Shown here: positions 8,986 to 16,501 of the stretch, piece by piece
How positions within the stretch are numbered: position 1 is the first letter of the stretch
Layout: each line of letters opens with the position of its first letter
DNA from: an uncultured Eubacteriales bacterium
Lineage (GTDB): Bacteria > Bacillota > Clostridia > Christensenellales > Aristaeellaceae
Assembly: GCA_900542395.1 (NCBI GenBank)
Contig: UQNM01000018.1
Coordinates: 1-35,000, forward strand
Direction of reading: 5' to 3'
Length of the DNA stretch: 35,000 nucleotides
Translations under genes and position numbers: made by a program
The notes under the pieces: generated by a model
The model's input: the letters and a program-made list of their open reading frames with translations, nothing else
Database searches by the model: none
Told to the model about the DNA's origin: nothing

Positions 8986-9768
8986 TCAGGAGAACATTTT
9001 TTCCAATTCCTCGTATTTTTCGTGCGTAATCAGCGCGTCCTGCGTCGTGCCGGTCAGGTGCACCACATACGTCCAGCGCCCGTAGGGCGTGATGTTGTCG
9101 ATCACATTGAGGTTGATGATGTACGATTTATGGCAGCGGAAGAAAATCTTCGGATCGAGCCGCGCCTCCACGTCGCCCAGCGCCTCGCTGGTCTCAAAGC
9201 GTCGCCCGTTCGTGGCATACAGCACGGTCGAGCGGTTTTCGCGCTGCACCAGCAGGATATCCGACTGGTTGATGAAGTTCACGCCTTCCTTGTGGTGCAG
9301 CATGATGCGCCCGCTGCTCGCGCCTCTGGCCGGAATCGCCTTGATGTGCTCCTCCAGCTTTTCCGCCTGCTCGCTCTGGGGCTGCGTGCGCCCGCCGATC
9401 ACCTGCCGGATTCGCTCAAGCGTCTTCATCACGCGCTCAACCTTGAACGGCTTGACCATGTAATCAAACGCATAGACCTCGAACGCCTGCGCCATGTAGT
9501 CCTCGTGCGCCGTAGCGAAGACGAGGATGGTGTGCGGGTCGGTATCCTGAATGGCCTTGGCACATTCCAGCCCCGTCATCCCCGGCATTTCCACATCCAG
9601 AAAGCAGACCTGCGGCTTATACTGCTCCACCAGCTTGAGCAGATCCGGCCCGTTGTCCGCCTCGCCGCAGAGCGTGAAGCCGACCGCCTTTTCGATCATC
9701 TTGCGCATAATCATGCGCATGCCCGGCTCGTCATCCGCAATGACGACGCGAATTTCCTCGTTGCTCAC
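8986..9768 (-). CDS. LytTR-family response regulator
   Basis: A 260-residue two-component regulator. The receiver domain (about 6-122) has the acidic pair D12-D13, phosphoacceptor D58 in FLDVEMPG, T86 and K106 in DYMVKPF. The C-terminal LytTR DNA-binding domain (about 150-258) shows RIMLHHKEGVNFI, RENRSTVLYAT and the FFRCHKSYIINL signature. It likely binds promoter repeats as a dimer. It starts at GTG (9766-9768), overlapping the upstream gene's TGA by 4 nt (GTGA), so the two are translationally coupled. No histidine kinase is adjacent; the gene instead ends a flotillin operon. Confidence 0.9.
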   Translation of the reverse strand: MSNEEIRVVIADDEPGMRMIMRKMIEKAVGFTLCGEADNGPDLLKLVEQYKPQVCFLDVEMPGMTGLECAKAIQDTDPHTILVFATAHEDYMAQAFEVYAFDYMVKPFKVERVMKTLERIRQVIGGRTQPQSEQAEKLEEHIKAIPARGASSGRIMLHHKEGVNFINQSDILLVQRENRSTVLYATNGRRFETSEALGDVEARLDPKIFFRCHKSYIINLNVIDNITPYGRWTYVVHLTGTTQDALITHEKYEELEKMFS

Positions 9769-10250
9769 GCTCTTCTTCCCCGCTTCATCCGTCTGAGCGC
9801 TGCGCGTTCGCTCGGCCGCGTCAGCACCTCGCTCATCACCACGCCGCGCAGCACGTCGCTTTCAAACGCCGCGCGCTGCACGTCCGTTTCCTTCGTCTCG
9901 TCGTCAATCGGCGGTCTTTCCGGCGCGGCGCCGGCGTGGCAGGGGTCTTCGCCCTCGCCCGCCTGCTCCATCGCCTGCTGATCCGCCTGATGCAGATGGA
10001 TGCGCGGCGCGTCTTCACTGTCGCAGGGGTCGTCAAAGCCGCTTTGCGCCTCGTGCTGTTCGAACACGCGCGCGCTCTCCTCCGCCGTTTTGGCCTCAGG
10101 CCGGTCTGTCGGTGCGGCCTGTTTGGCTTCGTTTTTCTTCACGGGCGGCCTGTTCGGGCTGCCCTTTTTCTTCTTCTTTTTTCCGCCTGCGGCGACCTGC
10201 ACCATCACGAAGATCGCGGCAACGAGCAGATACCGCAGCATTTCACCCAT
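9765..10250 (-). CDS. 161-residue membrane-anchored acidic protein, unknown function
   Basis: The N-terminus MGEMLRYLLVAAIFVMVQVAAG is a single membrane anchor followed immediately by a run of six lysines (residues 24-29), so the remainder is predicted to lie in the cytoplasm. The rest (30-161) is low-complexity and charged, rich in Glu, Ala, Asp and Arg, with no recognisable domain, and is probably disordered. Ribosome site GAGAGG precedes ATG 10248-10250. It lies between floA (24 nt) and the response regulator (4-nt overlap), the position occupied by yqfB-type small genes in Bacillus, but I see no sequence resemblance. It may link the flotillin scaffold to the regulator; this is inference. 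Confidence 0.7.
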   Translation of the reverse strand: MGEMLRYLLVAAIFVMVQVAAGGKKKKKKGSPNRPPVKKNEAKQAAPTDRPEAKTAEESARVFEQHEAQSGFDDPCDSEDAPRIHLHQADQQAMEQAGEGEDPCHAGAAPERPPIDDETKETDVQRAAFESDVLRGVVMSEVLTRPSERAALRRMKRGRRA

Positions 10251-10274
10251 GTTTCGCGCCTCTCCCTTCGATGA

Positions 10275-11258
10275 TTACTTCTTGCGCGGCGCGTTTGCGC
10301 CCTCGCCCATGGAGGCGATGGAATCGCGCATGGCCGTGTCGGCGATGGTGTTCTTCATCTCGTAATAATCCATCACGCCCAGCTTGCCCTCGCGCAGCGC
10401 GGCCGCCATGGCGCGCGGCACCTCCGCTTCGGCCTCGATGACCTTGGCGCGCTGTTCCTGCGCGGCAGCCTTCATCTCCTGCTCGCGGGCGACGGCCATC
10501 GCGCGGCGCTCCTCCGCCTTGGCCTGCGCAATGCGGCGGTCGGCCTCGGCCTGATCCATCTGGAGCTGCGCGCCGATGTTGCGCCCCACGTCCACATCCG
10601 CGATGTCGATGGAAAGGATTTCGAACGCCGTGCCCGCGTCAAGCCCCTTGCTCAGCACGGTGCGGCTGATCAGATCCGGGTTTTCCAGCACGGCCTTGTG
10701 CGTCTCCGCGGAGCCGACGGTCGTGACGATGCCCTCGCCGACGCGCGCAACGATCGTCTCCTCGCCCGCGCCGCCAACCAGCCGCTCGATGTTCGCGCGC
10801 ACCGTCACGCGCGCCTTGGCGCGCAGCTCGATGCCGTCCTTCGCAATCGCGGCGACGACCGGCGTTTCAATAACCTTCGGGTTGACGCTCATCTGCACCG
10901 CCTGCAAAACGTCGCGCCCCGCCAGGTCGATGGCGCAGGCCTCCGGAAAATCGAGCTTGATGTTCGCGCCGCGCGCGGTAATCAGCGCGGTAATCACGCG
11001 GTCGAGGTTGCCGCCCGCGAGGAAGTGCGCTTCCATCTTGCTGATCTGCATGTTCAGACCGGCCTTTTCCGCCTTGATCAGCGGCCCGACGATCTTTGCC
11101 GGGGGAACGCGGCGAATCCGCATGCCCATCAGCGTGAAAATCGAAACGTGCACGCCGGAAGCCAGCGCGGAGATCCACAGATTCAGCGGAATAAACCGCA
11201 GGAAAACCAGCACCGCCAGAATGATGGCCACAATCAAAACAACGCTCTCCACAACCAT
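10275..11258 (-). CDS. floA: Flotillin-like protein FloA
   Basis: Bacterial flotillin of 327 residues (YqfA family), a scaffold of functional membrane microdomains. The N-terminal membrane segment (about 3-25) is followed by a second hydrophobic stretch (28-48). The PHB/flotillin domain carries KAGLNMQISKMEAHFLAGGNLDRV, DFPEACAIDLAGRDVL and VGRNIGAQLQMDQAEADRR, the hallmark of this subfamily, then an Ala/Glu-rich helical region with EAEAEVPRAMAAALREG. Ribosome site CAGGGGGAAAAG precedes ATG 11256-11258. It forms an operon with nfeD upstream (27-nt gap), the conserved yqeZ-yqfA pairing. Confidence 0.95.
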   Translation of the reverse strand: MVVESVVLIVAIILAVLVFLRFIPLNLWISALASGVHVSIFTLMGMRIRRVPPAKIVGPLIKAEKAGLNMQISKMEAHFLAGGNLDRVITALITARGANIKLDFPEACAIDLAGRDVLQAVQMSVNPKVIETPVVAAIAKDGIELRAKARVTVRANIERLVGGAGEETIVARVGEGIVTTVGSAETHKAVLENPDLISRTVLSKGLDAGTAFEILSIDIADVDVGRNIGAQLQMDQAEADRRIAQAKAEERRAMAVAREQEMKAAAQEQRAKVIEAEAEVPRAMAAALREGKLGVMDYYEMKNTIADTAMRDSIASMGEGANAPRKK

Positions 11259-11285
11259 ACTCTTTTCCCCCTGTCTTTTTCTCGC

Positions 11286-11774
11286 TTATGACTTGATCGC
11301 CTTGACGACGATTTTTCCGCCCTCGACGCGCGCAATGCGAATCGCCACGCCGTTTTCGATAAATTCGCCCTCGGTGACGACGTTCAGCCGAACGCCGTCA
11401 AAATCGCCGATGCCGGAGGGACGCAGCACGCTGAGCGTCCTGCCCTCGTGCCCGACGAGCACCTGCATATCCTGCTGCTCGCGCAGTTCTTCCTTCTGGT
11501 GCAGAAACAGCTTGGATTTGGCCACGTCGCCCTTCGCCGCCGAACGCAGCAGCCACGAGATCAGCACCGCCAGCACCGCGATAATCACCAGCAGCAGCGC
11601 CACCGCCGTCAGCGTACCGAAATGCATCGCCGCCATGATCGTGCCTACGCCGACCAGCGCGATGCCCGAAATGCCCGGCAGGCCGAACCCCGGCAGGAAG
11701 ACCTCCACCAGAATCAGACCCATACCCAGCAGCACACAGAGCGCCATCGGCAGATTTTCCAAAATCATTTCCAT
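11286..11774 (-). CDS. NfeD-like membrane protein (short form)
   Basis: A 162-residue short NfeD without the N-terminal ClpP-like protease. Three or four membrane helices lie between residues 7 and 78, with the typical GLPGISGIALVGVG segment around 31-44. The C-terminal part (about 100-160) is the OB-fold domain, with VGHEGRTLSVLRPSG and a G-E-F-I-E-N-G turn. NfeD proteins partner with flotillins, and floA follows directly. Ribosome site AAGGAAGGGTG precedes the ATG at 11772-11774. First gene of the operon. Confidence 0.9.
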   Translation of the reverse strand: MEMILENLPMALCVLLGMGLILVEVFLPGFGLPGISGIALVGVGTIMAAMHFGTLTAVALLLVIIAVLAVLISWLLRSAAKGDVAKSKLFLHQKEELREQQDMQVLVGHEGRTLSVLRPSGIGDFDGVRLNVVTEGEFIENGVAIRIARVEGGKIVVKAIKS

Positions 11775-11843
11775 CGTTTTTCACCCTTCCTTTTGCTCCG
11801 AGCATACCATACCCGCGGGCAGAACGGAAGCCCTTTTGTTCCA

Positions 11844-11872
11844 ATTATACATTTCAGCGCTCTAAATGGCAA
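11844..11872 (-). promoter_or_regulatory. Promoter of the nfeD-floA operon
   Basis: Minus strand: -35 TTGCCA (11867-11872), 17-bp spacer, -10 TATAAT (11844-11849). Confidence 0.85.
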
Positions 11873-11904
11873 GCCGCCGCCCGATTCCGCAACCTTCGCC
11901 CGAT

Positions 11905-12489
11905 TCAAAAGGCATTTTTGCGCAGCATGTCGGCCAGCGCGCGCACATCCTGCTCGTACACCGGGGCGAGCGCGCGGTTGTAGATCAGGCTCGCCGGGTG
12001 ATACAGCGGAAAGAGCGGCCTGCCGGTTTCGCCCGCCGCCGTCAGTCGGCCGTGCGCCTCGCCAATGGTGATCCGGCTGTCCGTGACGGCCTGAAGCGGC
12101 ACGTTGCCCAGCGTCGCGATCACGCCGGGGTTCACGCGCGCGATTTCCGCCATCAGCCACGGGCGAAACAGCGCGATTTCCTCCCGCGTCGGCGGGCGGT
12201 TGCTCAGCCGCCCGGTCGCGCCCGTCTTGGTCGGGCGGAATTTGACGACGTTGGTGATATAGATGTCCCCGCGCACAAGCCCGACCAGTGCCAGAAAGTG
12301 ATCGAGGTTCTTCCCCGCCTTGCCGACGAACGGCCGCCCCATCAGGCTCTCCTGCTCGCCCGGCGCTTCGCCGATGAGCATCAGCTTCGGGTTTTTCGGC
12401 CCCTCGCCGAAGACCAGCGCGTTTTCCCGTCCCGGCGACACGCCCGCAATCAGCGCCCGAAGCGCCTGACGCTCTTTTTGCTCCTCCAT
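11905..12489 (-). CDS. Uracil-DNA glycosylase superfamily protein lacking the Fe-S cysteines
   Basis: A 194-residue family-4-like uracil-DNA glycosylase. Motif 1 is GEAPGEQESLMGRPFVGKAG (40-59), followed by TNVVKFRPT (79-87) and the second active-site motif YHPASLIYN with His at 164. Unlike its upstream neighbour it contains no cysteine at all, so the 4Fe-4S cluster that defines family-4 enzymes cannot form. The start ATG (12487-12489) shares one base with the upstream stop (TGATG), so translation is coupled. Likely base-excision repair of deaminated cytosine, or a diverged relative with altered substrate. Confidence 0.85.
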   Translation of the reverse strand: MEEQKERQALRALIAGVSPGRENALVFGEGPKNPKLMLIGEAPGEQESLMGRPFVGKAGKNLDHFLALVGLVRGDIYITNVVKFRPTKTGATGRLSNRPPTREEIALFRPWLMAEIARVNPGVIATLGNVPLQAVTDSRITIGEAHGRLTAAGETGRPLFPLYHPASLIYNRALAPVYEQDVRALADMLRKNAF

Positions 12490-13070
12490 CAGTCCGCCTC
12501 CGTCTTGGGATATGCGTTCAGCTCGATGAGCTTGTCGCGTATCGCCTGAAAATCCGCCCACGCCGGACGCTTTTTGTCCGCGTCGCGCAGCAGCGCCGCC
12601 GGGTGATACGTCGGCATGAACCACACGCCCTTTTTGAGCTGCCAAACGCCCCGGTCGCGCGTAATGCGCATCTGCTCGCCCAGCAGCGCCCGCGTCGGGG
12701 TCGAGCCGAGGCAGACGATCACCTTCGGCCGCACCAGCGCGACCTGCTGGCGCAGGTAATCCATGCAGGCGGCGCGCTCGTCCGCCTCCGGCACACGGTT
12801 CTGCGGCGGCCTGCACTTGACGATGTTGCAGATGTAGACCTGCTCCCGCCTCAGCCCGATGGCCGCGAGCATCCGATCCAGCAGATGCCCCGCCGCGCCG
12901 ACGAACGGACGGCCGGTCTCGTCCTCCTGCTGCCCCGGCCCCTCGCCGATGAACATCAGCGGCGCATGCAGGTCGCCCTCGCCGAGCACGACGTTCGTTC
13001 TCGTCTGGCAAAGCCTGCATTTTTCGCAGGCGAACACGGCTTCCGTGAGCGTTGGCCAAGATGTGTTCAT
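12489..13070 (-). CDS. Family 4 (4Fe-4S) uracil-DNA glycosylase
   Basis: A 193-residue type-4 uracil-DNA glycosylase that removes uracil from DNA. The cluster ligands are visible: C15 and C18 (CEKC), C86 (VKCRPP) and C102. Active-site motif 1 is GEGPGQQEDETGRPFVG from residue 42, and motif 2 is YHPAALLR with His at 156. Ribosome site GGGAGG lies 7 nt before ATG 13068-13070. It is the first gene of a two-gene unit with a cysteine-less paralogue. The pair probably arose by duplication, though they are now quite different. Confidence 0.93.
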   Translation of the reverse strand: MNTSWPTLTEAVFACEKCRLCQTRTNVVLGEGDLHAPLMFIGEGPGQQEDETGRPFVGAAGHLLDRMLAAIGLRREQVYICNIVKCRPPQNRVPEADERAACMDYLRQQVALVRPKVIVCLGSTPTRALLGEQMRITRDRGVWQLKKGVWFMPTYHPAALLRDADKKRPAWADFQAIRDKLIELNAYPKTEAD

Positions 13071-13097
13071 GCTGCCGCCTCCCGTCGCCTTATTTTT

Positions 13098-13125
13098 ATA
13101 TTACGCTTAAAATACATTTTGTCGA
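13098..13125 (-). promoter_or_regulatory. Candidate promoter of the uracil-DNA glycosylase pair
   Basis: Minus strand: TCGACA (13120-13125), 16-bp spacer, TAATAT (13098-13103). The -35 lies inside one arm of the 99-bp palindrome. Moderate match only. Confidence 0.4.
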
Positions 13126-13216
13126 CGCTGTTGACGAAAAAAACAGAGCAATTTGAAATCGAAAAAAGTTTTTCATTTTGATTTGCTCCCTTTTTATCGT
13201 CGACAGCATCGACAAA
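13118..13216. repeat. 99-bp imperfect palindrome
   Basis: Arms of about 49 bp: TTTGTCGACGCTGTTGACGA at the left end pairs with TCGTCGACAGCATCGACAAA at the right end with two mismatches, and pairing continues inward through GAGCAA/TTGCTC to GAAAAA/TTTTTC at the centre. AT-rich relative to its surroundings. It could be a MITE-like element, a strong transcript-end hairpin, or a protein-binding site. Confidence 0.8.
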
Positions 13217-13255
13217 GCCATTGTTATTTTATAAAATCGGATTTTCCCGCCCGTT

Positions 13256-13459
13256 TCACTTGCCGATAATCACCGCGTCCGTGATGTTATCCGTCAAATC
13301 GGCAAAGGTGATCGCCAGATCCTGCCTCAGCCACGAAAAGAGACTGCCGAGCATGAGCAGCAGCACGACAATCGCCAGCGCGGCGGCCGCCACGCCGAAC
13401 ACATCCATCACGCCCGCCGCCACGCGGAAGCCGATCTGGCTCTTCTTTTTCTTCTTCAA
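13256..13459 (-). CDS. 67-residue single-pass membrane protein, unknown function
   Basis: Starts with a basic run (MKKKKKSQ), followed by a membrane helix around residues 22-45 (GVAAAALAIVVLLLMLGSLF) and a 20-residue C-terminal tail with alternating Asp, Thr and Ile. The start is TTG (13457-13459), supported by GAGG 8 nt upstream. It has its own good promoter (13495-13524). The family is not recognised. It is transcribed towards the palindrome and the glycosylase genes. Confidence 0.6.
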   Translation of the reverse strand: MKKKKKSQIGFRVAAGVMDVFGVAAAALAIVVLLLMLGSLFSWLRQDLAITFADLTDNITDAVIIGK

Positions 13460-13494
13460 GCGGCACGCCTCTTTCCCGTCATTTTCTCCATCTT

Positions 13495-13524
13495 ATTGTA
13501 ACAAAAACGAGCGCCTGCTGTCAA
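13495..13524 (-). promoter_or_regulatory. Promoter of the 67-residue membrane protein gene
   Basis: Minus strand: -35 TTGACA (13519-13524), 18-bp spacer, -10 TACAAT (13495-13500). It lies between this gene and trmL. Confidence 0.75.
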
Positions 13525-13538
13525 GGACAGGCAAATGC

Positions 13539-14057
13539 TTACAGATAATCCATCCATGCGCCCGGCTCCTCGTCGCGGCCGGTCAGCGCGCCGTGATCGA
13601 GCAGATGCTCAAAGCCATGCTGGCGCAGCGCCTCGTAGGTCACAATCGCCACGGAGTTGGACAGGTTCAGGCTGCGCGCGCCCTCGATCATCGGGATGCG
13701 GATGCAGCGGTCATAGACCCGTTCCAGCAGGTTTTCCGGCAGGCCGCGCGATTCCCGGCCAAAGACGAGGAACACATCCCGCGGGTACTCCGCCTGCGCG
13801 TAGCTCCTCGGCGCTTTCGTGCTCGCGTAGAAGAACGGCTCATCCGGATATGCCGCCAGCAGCTCGGCAAAATTCTCATGCACGTGCACCTTCACCAGCG
13901 GCCAGTAATCCAGCCCCGCGCGCTTCAGATATTTATCCTCCAGGCTGTACCCCAGCGGCTTGACCAGGTGCAGCTCGCTCCCTGTCGCCGCGCAGGTGCG
14001 CGCTATGTTGCCGGTATTCTGCGGAATTTCCGGCTCGACCAACACGATATGAATCAT
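13539..14057 (-). CDS. trmL: tRNA (cytidine/uridine-34 2'-O)-methyltransferase TrmL-like (SPOUT)
   Basis: A 172-residue SPOUT-class methyltransferase that methylates the wobble ribose in certain tRNA-Leu species. Knot signatures are EPEIPQNTGNIARTCAATG near the N-terminus, LVFGRESRGLP at about 99-109, and the C-terminal knot RSLNLSNSVAIVTYEALRQ. The whole protein is the minimal catalytic domain, the usual length. ATG 14055-14057 is preferred, with GAGGG 9 nt upstream; an in-frame GTG three codons earlier overlaps that site. Confidence 0.92.
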   Translation of the reverse strand: MIHIVLVEPEIPQNTGNIARTCAATGSELHLVKPLGYSLEDKYLKRAGLDYWPLVKVHVHENFAELLAAYPDEPFFYASTKAPRSYAQAEYPRDVFLVFGRESRGLPENLLERVYDRCIRIPMIEGARSLNLSNSVAIVTYEALRQHGFEHLLDHGALTGRDEEPGAWMDYL

Positions 14058-14089
14058 CGTTTCCACCCTCGCTGTTTTCTTACCGCCCT

Positions 14090-14118
14090 ATTGTATCGCA
14101 ATTCGCGCAAAAGCGCAA
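14090..14118 (-). promoter_or_regulatory. Promoter of trmL
   Basis: Minus strand: -35 TTGCGC (14113-14118), 17-bp spacer, -10 TACAAT (14090-14095). Divergent from the tyrS promoter. Confidence 0.65.
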
Positions 14119-14135
14119 GGCGTTCAAAATGGGGC

Positions 14136-14164
14136 TTGACAATCGCTTTTCCACCCCGTATAAT
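14136..14164 (+). promoter_or_regulatory. Promoter of the tyrS T-box transcript
   Basis: -35 TTGACA (14136-14141), 17-bp spacer, -10 TATAAT (14159-14164): consensus in both boxes. Confidence 0.92.
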
Positions 14165-14170
14165 ACAGCC

Positions 14171-14440
14171 ATACGCGAGGATGGGAACAAGTACGCCCGC
14201 CCGCTCGTTTCAGAGAACCGCCGGTCGGTGCGAGGCGGCAGCGAGAGGCAGGCCGAATACATCCCGGAGCACGATCCCCAACGCCCCCCTGCGGGTCAGT
14301 AGGCGGTCGCCGGTACGCCGGATACAGCGTGCAGCCCGTGTCTGCGGGCGGCTAAGGGGGCTTTCAGCAATGGAGTCTCGAACGGAAGTGGTACCGCGTG
14401 TTTCACGCCTTCCCGATTGCAATCGGGAGGGCGTTTTTTT
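14171..14440 (+). promoter_or_regulatory. T-box leader (tRNA-Tyr sensing) of tyrS-yigZ
   Basis: Leader of about 270 nt between promoter and tyrS. Stem I elements are the distal CAGAGAACCGCCGGTCGGTG segment (14211-14230) and a specifier loop GAATACATCC with the Tyr codon UAC at 14258-14260. The T-box itself is GGAAGTGGTACCGCG (14384-14398; the common form is AGGGTGGTACCGCG), followed by a 13-bp terminator stem (14406-14433) and seven T (14434-14440). Uncharged tRNA-Tyr should pair with UAC and the T-box bulge and block the terminator, raising tyrS expression when tyrosine is scarce. Confidence 0.93.
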
Positions 14441-14497
14441 GTGGGCAGCGCCGCGCCTCCCGTCTCATGCCTGCCCGACGTCAAAGGAGGAACACCC

Positions 14498-15730
14498 ATG
14501 GCTCAGCACGTTCTCGATTTGCTCAAGGAGCGCGGCTTTATCGCGCAGATGACCTTTGAAGACGAGCTCTACGAGCAGCTCAAAAACCCGACCACGTTCT
14601 ACGTCGGCTTCGACCCGACCGCCGATTCCCTGCACATCGGCCACTACATCCCGATCATGGCGATGGCGCACATGCAGCGCGCGGGTCACCGCCCCATCGC
14701 GCTGATGGGCGGCGGCACGGCGATGATCGGCGACCCCTCCGGCAAGACCGACATGCGCAAGATGATGACCGTGGAGACCATCGACAGCAACGTTGCGCAC
14801 ATCAAGCAGCAGATGAGCCGCTTCCTCGATTTCTCCGAGGGCAAGGCGATCATCGCCAACAACGGCGACTGGCTGCGCAGCCTGAACTTCATCGAGTTCA
14901 TGCGCGACATCGGCTCCATGTTCTCCGTCAACAAGATGCTCACCGCCGAGTGCTACAAGGCGCGCATGGCGACGGACAACGGCCTCTCCTTCCTCGAATT
15001 CACCTACATGCTCATGCAGTCCTACGACTTCCTCGAGCTGTTCAAGAAGTACGGCTGCCGGTTGGAGATGGGCGGCAACGACCAGTGGAGCAACATCCTC
15101 TCCGGCGCGGACCTCATCCGCCGCAAGGAGCACGAGGACGCCTTTGCCATGACCTTTAAGCTCCTGCTCACCCACGACGGCCGCAAGATGGGCAAGACCG
15201 AAAAGGGCGCGCTCTGGCTCGACCCGGCCAAGACCAGCCCCTATGACTTCTACCAGTACTGGCGCAACGTGGACGATCAGGACGTGGAGAAGTGTCTCGG
15301 CCTGCTGACCTTCCTGCCGATGGACGAGGTTCGCCGCCTCGGCGCGCTCAAGGACAGTCAGATCAACGATGCCAAGAAGGTGCTGGCCTATGAGGTCACC
15401 AAGCTCGTGCACGGCGAGGAGGAGGCCGAAAAGGCACAGGAGGCCGCCGCTTCCCTCTTCGGCGGCGCGGCGATGGGCGGCTCCATCCCGACGACCGAAA
15501 TCACCGCGGCCGACCTCGAAAAGGACGCGCGCGTGACCACGCTGCTCGTCACCTGCGGCCTTGCGCCGTCCAACTCTGCGGCGCGCCGTCTGGTTCAGGG
15601 CGGCGGCGTGAGCCTCGGCGAGGACAAGGTGACCGACGTGAACGCGGTCGTGACGGCGGACATGATCCCCACCGACGGCCTGATGCTGCGCAGCGGCAAG
15701 AAGAAATTCCACCGCATCGTGCTCAAATAA
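14498..15730 (+). CDS. tyrS: Tyrosyl-tRNA synthetase
   Basis: Class Ic synthetase of 410 residues that charges tRNA-Tyr. HIGH is at residues 46-49 (SLHIGHY) and the KMSKS-type loop is KMGKT at 230-234. The tyrosine pocket segment YTYMLMQSYDF and GGNDQWSNI are present. The C-terminal S4-like RNA-binding domain (about 345-410) includes LAPSNSAARRLVQGGGVSLG. ATG 14498 has AAAGGAGGAACACCC upstream. It is controlled by the T-box leader and followed three bases later by yigZ, which is probably cotranscribed. Confidence 0.97.
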   Translation: MAQHVLDLLKERGFIAQMTFEDELYEQLKNPTTFYVGFDPTADSLHIGHYIPIMAMAHMQRAGHRPIALMGGGTAMIGDPSGKTDMRKMMTVETIDSNVAHIKQQMSRFLDFSEGKAIIANNGDWLRSLNFIEFMRDIGSMFSVNKMLTAECYKARMATDNGLSFLEFTYMLMQSYDFLELFKKYGCRLEMGGNDQWSNILSGADLIRRKEHEDAFAMTFKLLLTHDGRKMGKTEKGALWLDPAKTSPYDFYQYWRNVDDQDVEKCLGLLTFLPMDEVRRLGALKDSQINDAKKVLAYEVTKLVHGEEEAEKAQEAAASLFGGAAMGGSIPTTEITAADLEKDARVTTLLVTCGLAPSNSAARRLVQGGGVSLGEDKVTDVNAVVTADMIPTDGLMLRSGKKKFHRIVLK

Positions 15731-15733
15731 GCC

Positions 15734-16372
15734 ATGTCTGCCCAGCTCTCGTATAAGACCCTCCGCGCGGAAAACAGTGCGGAGTTCGTCATCAACAAAT
15801 CGCGCTTCATCGGCTACGGCTGCCCCTGCGAAACCGAGGAGGAGGCGCTGGCCTTCCTCGCCCGGATTCGTCAGAAGCACAAGGACGCCACCCACAACTG
15901 CTATGCGTATATCATCGGGCTGAATTCCGGCATCATGCGCTACAGCGACGACGGCGAACCCGGCGGTACGGCGGGCATGCCGATCATCGAGGTGATGAAG
16001 GCGCGCGGCGTGGTCAACTGCGCCGTGGTCGTCACCCGGTATTTCGGCGGTATTCTGCTCGGCGCAGGCGGGCTTGTCCGCGCCTATGCGCAGGGCAGCA
16101 AGGCCGCGCTGGATGCGGCAGGCGTCGTCGTGATGGAAAAGAGCGCGCGTCATATGGTCGAGGTGGATTATTCCACTTGGCAGCGGCTGGAATATTTTCT
16201 CCGCTCCGCGCCGGTCATCATCGAGCATACGGAATTCGGCGCGAGCGTCGTCTGTACGCTGATGGTTCGCGTCGCCGACGAGGAAAATCTGCTTGCGGAA
16301 ATCACCCGCGTCACCGACGGCAAGGCGGAGACGCTGGAAGACGGCACGCTGTTCTATCCGTGGGCTGAATAA
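15734..16372 (+). CDS. YigZ/IMPACT family protein
   Basis: A 212-residue YigZ/YvyE family protein of uncertain role, related to the eukaryotic translation regulator IMPACT. The N-terminal UPF0029 domain shows NKSRFIGYG, HKDATHNCYAYIIG, RYSDDGEPGGTAGMPI and VVVTRYFGGILLGAGGLVRAY; the C-terminal DUF1949-type domain covers about 140-205. It begins only 3 nt after the tyrS stop and has no strong ribosome site of its own, so it depends on tyrS transcription and possibly coupled translation. Confidence 0.92.
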   Translation: MSAQLSYKTLRAENSAEFVINKSRFIGYGCPCETEEEALAFLARIRQKHKDATHNCYAYIIGLNSGIMRYSDDGEPGGTAGMPIIEVMKARGVVNCAVVVTRYFGGILLGAGGLVRAYAQGSKAALDAAGVVVMEKSARHMVEVDYSTWQRLEYFLRSAPVIIEHTEFGASVVCTLMVRVADEENLLAEITRVTDGKAETLEDGTLFYPWAE

Positions 16373-16375
16373 TTC

Positions 16376-16409
16376 AAAAGCACCCGCGTTTTTTCGCGAG
16401 TGCTTTTTT
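16376..16409 (+). terminator. Intrinsic terminator of tyrS-yigZ
   Basis: Stem AAAGCACCCGCG / CGCGAGTGCTTT with a T-rich loop (one mismatch), followed by a T run. Confidence 0.88.
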
Positions 16410-16418
16410 CAGTTGTAC

Positions 16419-16456
16419 AAAAAAGCACAGCCTGAGCCTTGCCCAAGCTGTGCTTT
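16419..16456 (-). terminator. Intrinsic terminator of the Na+ pump cluster
   Basis: Minus-strand stem AAAGCACAGC (16447-16456) with GCTGTGCTTT (16422-16431), followed by T. It converges with the yigZ terminator. Confidence 0.88.
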
Positions 16457-16501
16457 CGTTGTAAGATTCGATGATCTTCTCTTCAGTTATAGACCGACGG
16501 A

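Noticed and set aside
11905..13059. Single 384-codon frame fusing across both uracil-DNA glycosylase genes
   Set aside because: Only its second part is the cysteine-free glycosylase; the first part is an out-of-frame reading of the upstream gene, whose own stop overlaps the second ATG.
14417..14497. 27-codon N-terminal extension of TyrS
   Set aside because: It would start in the T-box terminator; the ATG at 14498 has a strong ribosome site and the usual TyrS N-terminus.
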